DNA of 64,000 bases. Source: an uncultured Aquimarina sp. (GTDB lineage Bacteria; Bacteroidota; Bacteroidia; Flavobacteriales; Flavobacteriaceae). A program made the translations under genes and the position numbers. The stretch lies in contig CANMCO010000007.1 of assembly GCA_947496355.1 (NCBI GenBank), positions 287,622 through 351,621 of the forward strand. Reading direction: 5' to 3'. Below are positions 59,201 to 64,000 of the stretch, one piece after another. The notes under the pieces are model-generated. The model worked only from the letters and a program-made list of their open reading frames with translations. It had not been told where the DNA came from and made no database searches. How positions within the stretch are numbered: the first letter of the stretch is position 1; every line of letters begins with the position of its first letter.

Positions 59201-61902
59201 AATGAAGTAACCGTATTAATTAATGACGTAGGTACTTTGTCATCTCCCAAATAGTTATCATACCCTAAGTTGTATAGAGCCGCTTCAAAATTCGCATCTG
59301 GGATTTGGGTGTAGGCCATTTCATTTACTGTAAAGTTTCCTATACGTTTCGCACACAATTCATCTCCATAAGTTGCCCATACCTCATAGGTATCCGCAGC
59401 TAAATCAGTTAATTCTGCAGTCCCTGTATTATCATTGAATACATAACCGTATGAAATTCCTCCATCTATACTAAACTTTATTTGTGTTTGTGTTGCTTCA
59501 TCTGGAAAACTAACTTGTATAATTCCATTAATTTCAGCAATATCAGCTTCAATAATAGCATCTACTGTAGCAGTTACTGTTGGTATTGAAGCTACTGTGT
59601 AGGTTCCAACTTCTATTGGACATTCATCTCCACCTCTTCGTACCCAGACATTATAATCGCCTGCTGCTAAATCTGATATGGTTTGCGAGCCTGAAGTATC
59701 TGCATAGTTATAAGGATAGGTAGCTCCTCCATCAATACTGAATTCTATGTTATTCAATCCTGCGACATTATTAAAATTAACTGTTAATGAACCGTCTGTA
59801 GTACTTGTACATCCTGCGCCATTTGGTACTACACTCGTTACATCAGGCAATGTTTTTACATATAAATATCTATTGTTTGTGGTTGAAGTAGCACCACAAT
59901 CGTTAGAAAATTGTAATCTATAACGTACACCATCTAATGATATATCAGGATTTGTAACAGTTAAGGTATTTGTCGTTACTCCAGAATATGTTGTATCATT
60001 ACTCAAATCTACCCAAGATCCACCAACATCGTTTTGCCAAACCATACTATTTGCGTAATCTGCTTCGGCATAAAATGTTCCTGTTCCGCCTACGCATATA
60101 TTTAGATTTGAATTATCTACCGTAACCACTGGAGTTTGACCACTATATACAGCTCCCACTCCTACGGCATACCAAGCATTTGTTACTGCTTCTTCTTCAT
60201 TAGAACAGTTGCCATATAAATCTTTAGTAGCTTGTATTGATGCTGCTCTTGCATCTTCATAATCCGAAGTAGATGTTAAATAAACGGACTCCATTCGGTA
60301 CGCAATCGCAGCTGATTTATCTATACCTATTGCCGAAACTGAATAACTATCAGCATTATCATTAGTTCCTGATCCACCTTCTGTTATTAAATAAAACCAA
60401 TAATTTAAAACACCACTATTAGTATGTACACCACAATAATCATTATTTGTACCGTCTGGTGTACATCCTACAACATCGTACCAAAAAGTACCACCATAGG
60501 TATCTGGTTGTCCATAAGCATTCGGATTAGACATGGATCTGAAAGTACCTCCTCCATTTTCATCATTAATTAACCACGGGGATTTTGTTGTTCCATGGTT
60601 CGTTGTAGCATACATATCAATTGCAGCTGCCCATATATCAGACATACCTTCATTTAATGCTCCAGATTCTAACTCATAATCCAAATTAGAATTTGCATTA
60701 GTAATACCATGTCCTATTTCATGACCAACAACATCTAGATTTGTTAGTGGAGTAAATGAGCCTGCTCCATCACCATACACCATAAAACCTCTTTGGTTGT
60801 TAAAAGAAATCCAAGCCGCATTGGTGTAATCAGTGTCAAAATGCACATAAGATACTATTGAGGCATCATTACCATCATAACTATCTCTTCCGTGTTCGTT
60901 TTTCCAATAGTCATAAACTAATTGTGCTCCCCAATGCGCATCTAATGCATATTGATCTTCATTTGCACTCATTTCTCCGGCTGTCCAGTTGTTATCATTA
61001 TCGGTAAAATCAGTTACAAAAGCTGAGTTGTAATCATTTAAAACATCATGATTATTAAAATTAACAGTTACAATTCCGTTACGTGTTCCAGCGCCATGAT
61101 TATGACCTTGTCCTGTACTCGCTCTGGTTTGATCGTATAAAACATAATCGGTATCTAGGGTAGTTTCTATAGTTTTTGAACCAGAATAAACTGTTTCTCC
61201 TACACCTGAAACTAAAGGAACATTCATATTTCCTGTATGATTATGAGGTGCATCTGCATGATTAGAATCAAAACAAGATCTAATTAAACTTGTATATTTT
61301 ATTACACTACCGGTTTGCGCGTCTATATAAACCCTTCCCATTTTTAATTCTGGGGTAGAAGTTCCAATACCAATAGCATACGCTAAACGCATAGTTTCAT
61401 CTTTTCTATTTGGAAGTATCAATAATTCTGGTTCTGGAACAACTTTTTTAGAAAAATCATTATCACCAATCCAAAATACATCATTAGACCCTATATAGTT
61501 TTTTGCTATATTTTCTATTTGCGTAGTAGAAATATTAATAGTTGTCTTAATTCCTTCAGCATCAAAATAAACTCCATTGAAGCTTTCTTTCGATCCGTTT
61601 TTTTCGTGCATTTTTATAATACCGTGTATTACTTTTATTCCGTTATAATACTGCTGATACGTTTTATGAACATGTCCTTTTCTATCTGTTTTCGTATTAA
61701 CAAGTCGAAACTCTGTTTGTGTATTAGATCGAATATTTTTACCCAACACTGTAGTCTGCATCTTTTCACTTAAAATACTAGTAATCGAAGCTGTTTTTTG
61801 CGTAGGTGGAATTTCTGTTAAAGGGATTTTTACAATTTTTGATTGCTGTCCAATTGCAACTACTGTAAACAACATGAAATAGAGGTGTAATAGTTTTCTC
61901 AT
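53230..61902 (-). CDS. Giant M4 metalloprotease with seven LRR modules and C-terminal dockerin-like domain
   Basis: 2,890 residues. Signal peptide 1-19; FTP/PepSY-type propeptide (~20-205); M4 catalytic domain with H394-E-I-G-H398, third zinc ligand Glu418 in LNEGMSDIW and catalytic His493 in GVHTNSG; Ig/SprB-like spacer (~590-870). Seven modules follow (~870-2665), each opening IPDANFEAALxxLGYDDxxxDxQVP(T)xLI and DLTGIEDFTAL, with leucine-rich repeats of LDVSNNTxLxxL type and closing (L/V)(S/T)CxLVDD...YC. A carbohydrate-binding-like region precedes a dockerin-like end (2835-2890) with two F-hand loops, DYDNNGQIQNSD and DMDMNGQIQNTD. No T9SS sorting domain. Extracellular protease expected to act on proteins or host glycoproteins. 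Confidence 0.92.
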   Translation of the reverse strand: MRKLLHLYFMLFTVVAIGQQSKIVKIPLTEIPPTQKTASITSILSEKMQTTVLGKNIRSNTQTEFRLVNTKTDRKGHVHKTYQQYYNGIKVIHGIIKMHEKNGSKESFNGVYFDAEGIKTTINISTTQIENIAKNYIGSNDVFWIGDNDFSKKVVPEPELLILPNRKDETMRLAYAIGIGTSTPELKMGRVYIDAQTGSVIKYTSLIRSCFDSNHADAPHNHTGNMNVPLVSGVGETVYSGSKTIETTLDTDYVLYDQTRASTGQGHNHGAGTRNGIVTVNFNNHDVLNDYNSAFVTDFTDNDNNWTAGEMSANEDQYALDAHWGAQLVYDYWKNEHGRDSYDGNDASIVSYVHFDTDYTNAAWISFNNQRGFMVYGDGAGSFTPLTNLDVVGHEIGHGITNANSNLDYELESGALNEGMSDIWAAAIDMYATTNHGTTKSPWLINDENGGGTFRSMSNPNAYGQPDTYGGTFWYDVVGCTPDGTNNDYCGVHTNSGVLNYWFYLITEGGSGTNDNADSYSVSAIGIDKSAAIAYRMESVYLTSTSDYEDARAASIQATKDLYGNCSNEEEAVTNAWYAVGVGAVYSGQTPVVTVDNSNLNICVGGTGTFYAEADYANSMVWQNDVGGSWVDLSNDTTYSGVTTNTLTVTNPDISLDGVRYRLQFSNDCGATSTTNNRYLYVKTLPDVTSVVPNGAGCTSTTDGSLTVNFNNVAGLNNIEFSIDGGATYPYNYADTSGSQTISDLAAGDYNVWVRRGGDECPIEVGTYTVASIPTVTATVDAIIEADIAEINGIIQVSFPDEATQTQIKFSIDGGISYGYVFNDNTGTAELTDLAADTYEVWATYGDELCAKRIGNFTVNEMAYTQIPDANFEAALYNLGYDNYLGDDKVPTSLINTVTSLNIRLENITDLTGIEDFTVLEELYADNNDLTTVDVSSNTALKELIVYNNANLSSFTVADPSIITRITLSDCNLSGDYDFSTYTSLTSFSVQNNNLTGLNVKNGNNTNFTYFDARGNSSLTCILVDDAAWSTTNWTQNGGATYSSTFCEYTAIPDANFEAALEALGYDDISNDGQVPTPLIEVVTGLDVSSQSISDITGIAGFTALVDLDVNDNTLTSLDLSNNENLETVNFDNNDVATLSLGTNTILSEVSGRYNQLTTVSVSANTGLTNLNLRNNSFSTVDVSANTSLTTLNLNQTGITSLDVTNNPDLAYLYLSGNSLTSIDVSQNPLLENINLTDSDLTTIDLSNQTVLRVVRLSGNNLTELDLTTNVALTQVECADNELSSFNFKNGFNQIITDFDASGNTNLSCVLVDDLNKDYTFWIKDATTIFSDTYCRYTAIPDANFEAALENLAYDDISGDGQVPTALIEVVTDLNVDSESISDLTGIEDFTALTSLSCFDNALTTIDLSNNLNLESLMLKENLLSTVNVLNNTELVSLRISDNNLTTLDVSNNVNLSTLRCDTNNLTALDVSNNTQLVNLDVYNMATLTSLNIDSNTILQSLKANNTGITAIDFSNNPLLRLAYLHQTSIADVDFSQNPLIEELRLQNTQITTLDLSLQTALTNLNCSQNSLSYLNVKNGNNTAITDFDASSNTNLSCIVVDDLDNDYSTWTKDVTASYSDTYCRYTAIPDANFEAELEALGYDDISGDGQVPTELIEVVTELNVSSENISDLTGIEDFVALIVLKCHTNNITALDFTSNLNLQELRCHLNPLVSLNVSNNTQLNFLSCRDANLTVLDVTNNPALETLKVYGTDLTTLDLSNNPMLNQLAAYSTKITAFDFSNNPLLRILEIHNNAITSIDFSNNPLIEELRIDQTRIEDLDLSIQTNLTYLRCFQAKLHNLNLQNGNNTNVTRFDAWSNPNLTCILVDDAAYSSSNTIWTDNIDSGVTFNDGTYCRYTAIPDANFESRLDALGYDDISGDNQVPTVLIESVTNLDISYGFVDITDLTGLEDFTALETLDVSGHNFVTMDLSHNLQLVDLRTNNNYDLTNLDVSNNTLLKSLACNGSNFTSLDVTNNTALEYLGLSHNTNLTSIDVSQNLNLETLGFSDVNFTSLDVTNNALLTKLLVIDVPITDLDLSNNAALEEIEISQTSLSFLNLKNGTNTIITDFYSNQNPNLTCILVDDATFSSTNWTNVNATASFSDTYCRYTAIPDANFEAALEVLGYDDISGDGQVPTALIEVVTSLDISDKTISDVTGIEDFTSLTSLNIEDNSLTSLDISNIVTLEFLFAKDNEITSIDFSQNVALTRIDIRNNPISVLDVSSNNLITRIECNGTNITAFDVTNLTQLDYFDANNLSLTTIDLSQNIVLRSLRLMNTTLTSIDVSANPNLETLWINGSPISSLDLTNNISLKSLRTWETNITELDLTNQPSLVGFFGHNGLLETLNLRNGNNSAIPNGGFSASGNPNLTCILVDDATYSSATWSNVDATTSFSDTYCRYTAIPDANFEAALEALGYDDISSDGQVPTALIEVVTSLNVSNKGIIDLTGIEDFIALENLYIVNNSFTSLDFSTNLNLKILDVSDNANLTSMNVTNNTALEEVFASNCGFTTVDFSNNTALKIVTIFDNNLTTLDLSNNVNLESILCQNNDIVGLDLSSNAALRYIDVSNNMLTSLNVKNGNNSNVTVFNALNNSELSCVLVDNAAYSTTNWSLGIDGTASFNEVSCGVIVAAKVFLQGAMINPIAGEETLMRDDLRTEGGLYGPTSPYGDGATISISVGVDDAGANSTVDWVWVELRDASDPTIVIAGKSGILQRDGDIVATDDDRITPLTFDVPANDYYIVISHRNHLAIQSANIIALSQISATIDLSNDSTSVLGGTNALINMGNGIFAMVAGDYDNNGQIQNSDINEVIKELGNSGYSNADMDMNGQIQNTDINNLMNPNAGKGQQF
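53905..59310 (-). repeat. Seven tandem LRR modules in the protease gene
   Basis: Approximate module extents on the plus coordinates: 58762-59310, 57906-58761, 57037-57905, 56224-57036, 55470-56223, 54598-55469 and 53905-54597. Each carries a DNA segment near its start that is nearly identical between copies (around the codons for GYDDISGDGQVPTALIEVVT), so recombination could change the module number. Confidence 0.85.
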
Positions 61903-61962
61903 AAATTTGGGGATTAGGAATATTATATCTTAATTAACTCTAAATGTTTTGTTAATTAAATG

Positions 61963-61970
61963 CAAAAATA
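61963..61970 (-). promoter_or_regulatory. Candidate -7 box (TATTTTTG) of the protease operon
   Basis: On the minus strand TATTTTTG matches TAnnTTTG and lies 60 bp upstream of the protease start. The GGTGC array at 62004-62053 lies immediately upstream of it, a class I activator-type position. Confidence 0.45.
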
Positions 61971-62001
61971 CCCTCCCTGATCGAGATAACACATATTCAA
62001 T

Positions 62002-62053
62002 AGGGTGCAAAATGAGGTGCTGCTTTTTAATTTAGGGGTGCAAAATGGGGTGC
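62002..62053. promoter_or_regulatory. Array of four GGTGC half-sites upstream of the protease
   Basis: GGGTGCAAAATGAGGTGC (62003-62020) and GGGTGCAAAATGGGGTGC (62036-62053) differ at one base. Each contains two GGTGC units 12 bp apart; the units start at 62004, 62016, 62037 and 62049. This regular spacing in otherwise AT-rich DNA suggests a binding site for a multimeric regulator, possibly the LuxR-type protein encoded next door. Confidence 0.55.
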
Positions 62054-62148
62054 AAAAAAAATAAATAACTGATTATCAATGATTTTAATGTATTTTCATA
62101 AACCCTAATTAAACTTTAGAAATGAAATTAATATAATAAAATGTTAGT

Positions 62149-63879
62149 CTAAAGTGAACGAATATATTGGTCTAAGGAATCATTTTGGGTTAGATTTAGT
62201 TTCTTTTTAAGTCTAAACCTAGTTGATTTTATAGCATCAAGACTTGTATTTCTTAAATTAGAAATTTCTTTTCTTGAAAGACCAATTTTTATAAAAGAAC
62301 AAATTTCAATATCAGTTTTTGTAAGATTAGGATGGAGATTTTTTAAGCTTTTTAAGAAATCATAATTCAGCGTTTCAATGTTCTTTTTAAGCACTAATAT
62401 TTTTGAATCTTCTAATTTATCTGCTTTTAAATCTGCAATAATACCTTTAAGTGTAATACCTTCTTCTTCTTGTGATAATTTGGCTAAATTTTCGGCTAAC
62501 TTTCCTTTGGTATTCAAATGAATTACAGTTTCAGTTAAGAGCTCATTTACTTCTTCTGCTAATTTTTGTTTATCAGAACTTAAAACCGAAATTTTCTCAT
62601 CACTCTGCTTTAATTTTCTTTCAAACTGTTCTCCTAACTTGCGCTCTTTTAACCATTTTTTTCTAAGAGCTCTTATGATAAAGAATGTAATAAACAAACC
62701 GATAAAGCTTAATAAACCAATAAATTTATTTTGAGCTAAGGCTTTATCTTTTTCCAAAACCAAGATCTCCTTCTGTTTAACAAAGAGAATACTGTCCTTT
62801 ACTTTCTTCTTAGCAAATTCATTAGCTATCTCTATCTCTCTTATTTCTTTTGATTTCTTATCTGTATAAATTTCATTTTGAGTTTTCTCATATTTCTTGT
62901 AGTCCCTTAAAGCATTACCAAGCTTCCCTAATTTCTCATTTATCTGACTTCTTAGTTCATAAGTCTTCGACTCTAGGTGCTTCTTTTCAATTTGATGAGC
63001 AATATTTATAGTTGTATCAGCATATTTTTTAGCTAAAGAATATTTCTTAAACTCAAAATTAATATTTGCCAAATCATAATAACTTTCACTTAAATAGTGT
63101 TTGTGCCCCTCTTTTTTAAAAAAACTTGTGGTCTCATTGGCGATTTTAATCAAATCGTGATAAGAACGGCTTACATTTATATCTTCTAACTTATACTTTC
63201 CATCCAAATTTTCTAAAGAATACGTTTCATCCAAATCTTCTAGAGAATATCTAACAAACTGAATATTAGATGCGAAATATTCAATATCCGCATTAATATC
63301 TTTAAAAATTGCCCTTGCTTTTTTTAAATAATAAAAAGCTGAATCCCTTATCTTTCTGTGATTATAATTACCAGAAAGTAATCTGTAGCTTACTCCTAAT
63401 TTTTTTTTAAAAGGTTTCGTATTTATCTCAATAGATTTTTTAAAGTACTTATTGCCATTTACATAATCGTATTGATAATCATATAAATTACCAATATTAT
63501 TGTTAATAGTTATTAATTTAGAGGTATCCTTTATCTCCTCATAAATATCTTTCGCTTTATTATAATTGCGTAGTGATTTTGGGTAATTACTTCTTATCCT
63601 TGAAATGATTCCTCTTCTACTAAATATTTGACCTCGATGTTTTCTAGAGTCATATTGAACTGTATCTAACATTACTAAAATCTCACTCAAAAGAGAATCA
63701 GCTTTATTTAAATCACGAACGTGATAATACTTATTTAACCATAAATAATTAACTATTTTAATTGAATCGTTGTCCGATTTTCTTATAGCTTCTCTTATTC
63801 TTAGTAATGTAGAATCAGCTTGTTGAGAAAAAGAACTCAAGGAAAAAAATATCAATAAAAAACAGATAAATTTATGCAT
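62149..63879 (-). CDS. Membrane-tethered TPR / LuxR-type transcription regulator
   Basis: 576 residues. Signal peptide/anchor (MHKFICFLLIFFSLSSFSQQ), a periplasmic TPR-like array (~20-360; many A-x3-F/Y-x2-A and KYSLAKKYADT units), one transmembrane helix (~383-402, FIGLLSFIGLFITFFIIRAL), a coiled coil, and a C-terminal LuxR-type helix-turn-helix (LTKTDIEICSFIKIGLSRKE; SLDAIKSTRFRLKKKLNL). This is the flavobacterial one-component layout in which a periplasmic sensor drives a cytoplasmic DNA-binding domain. It ends 246 bp upstream of the protease, on the same strand. Confidence 0.88.
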   Translation of the reverse strand: MHKFICFLLIFFSLSSFSQQADSTLLRIREAIRKSDNDSIKIVNYLWLNKYYHVRDLNKADSLLSEILVMLDTVQYDSRKHRGQIFSRRGIISRIRSNYPKSLRNYNKAKDIYEEIKDTSKLITINNNIGNLYDYQYDYVNGNKYFKKSIEINTKPFKKKLGVSYRLLSGNYNHRKIRDSAFYYLKKARAIFKDINADIEYFASNIQFVRYSLEDLDETYSLENLDGKYKLEDINVSRSYHDLIKIANETTSFFKKEGHKHYLSESYYDLANINFEFKKYSLAKKYADTTINIAHQIEKKHLESKTYELRSQINEKLGKLGNALRDYKKYEKTQNEIYTDKKSKEIREIEIANEFAKKKVKDSILFVKQKEILVLEKDKALAQNKFIGLLSFIGLFITFFIIRALRKKWLKERKLGEQFERKLKQSDEKISVLSSDKQKLAEEVNELLTETVIHLNTKGKLAENLAKLSQEEEGITLKGIIADLKADKLEDSKILVLKKNIETLNYDFLKSLKNLHPNLTKTDIEICSFIKIGLSRKEISNLRNTSLDAIKSTRFRLKKKLNLTQNDSLDQYIRSL

Positions 63880-63984
63880 ATGTTACAGGGGACAATTAGA
63901 ATTATTTAAAATTATATTAATTATGACTAGTCCTAAATAATCGATACAGATTATTACTAGATTATATTTATCATTTAATTCCCA

Positions 63985-64000
63985 ATGAAGCTAGCTTCAT
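63985..64000. repeat. 16-bp perfect palindrome at the window edge
   Basis: ATGAAGCTAGCTTCAT is its own reverse complement. It is cut by the window boundary, so its full extent cannot be judged; likely an operator or a terminator stem. Confidence 0.4.

Noticed and set aside
53573..61773. Several long plus-strand frames across the protease gene
   Set aside because: Antisense shadows of the repetitive LRR codons; the repeats create open frames on the opposite strand.
1..64000. CRISPR arrays and rRNA genes
   Set aside because: No regularly spaced short repeats with unique spacers and no conserved rRNA segments were seen on either strand; the repeats present are in coding modules.

Overview
The window reads as chromosomal DNA of a marine-type member of the Bacteroidota, family Flavobacteriaceae (an Aquimarina-like genome is plausible, but the genus cannot be fixed from sequence alone). 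Support: strong AT bias, few Shine-Dalgarno sites, several Bacteroidota-type -7 boxes (TAnnTTTG), type IX secretion (T9SS) C-terminal sorting domains, and many families typical of flavobacteria (DUF6588, DUF3332, DUF2652, YtxH/holin-X pairs, kinases with the SHNL H-box).

Region 1 (1-3.4 kb) holds the C-terminal barrel of an Omp85-type outer-membrane protein cut by the window edge, a second outer-membrane protein and a cardiolipin synthase. Region 2 (about 3.7-44.3 kb) is a dense set of stress and envelope-maintenance genes: two Dps ferritins, three MscS channels, hemerythrin, a poxvirus-type topoisomerase IB, HPF-type ribosome hibernation factor, DJ-1/PfpI protein, universal stress protein, CorA, a Kef-type antiporter, pyruvate oxidase, semialdehyde dehydrogenase, DoxX proteins, and many tiny membrane proteins (DUF1328, Pmp3/YqaE, YtxH, holin-X, LapA). 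Four paralogous AraC-type regulators of one subfamily lie among them (4.7, 6.0, 8.4 and 22 kb), along with a five-PAS histidine kinase overlapping a response regulator. Most genes form short same-strand operons closed by hairpin terminators.

Region 3 (44.3-49.5 kb) is accessory DNA. It starts with relics of an IS3-family transposase, an excisionase-like ORF and an integrase-like fragment. It carries a more GC-rich operon (AraC regulator, aldo/keto reductase, VOC protein, alpha/beta hydrolase, small membrane protein) and then about 0.9 kb of decayed DNA. It ends at a 43-nt 3' half of an initiator tRNA gene with its terminator, the usual scar of tyrosine-recombinase integration.

Region 4 (50-64 kb) is a cell-surface locus, all on the minus strand. 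A membrane-tethered TPR/LuxR-type regulator precedes a 2,890-residue thermolysin-family (M4) protease with seven leucine-rich-repeat modules and a C-terminal dockerin-like pair of calcium loops. Two T9SS-sorted proteins follow that share a related N-terminal domain resembling a cohesin fold. The protease has no recognisable T9SS sorting domain of its own. The best hypothesis for a new system here is a calcium-dependent surface assembly in which the giant protease docks onto the two sorted partners. Four GGTGC half-sites upstream of the protease promoter may be the operator.

Small genes called by hand include DUF1328, Pmp3, an acidic 59-residue lipoprotein, and two micropeptides that share the C-terminal pattern LPxASxYAxxR.
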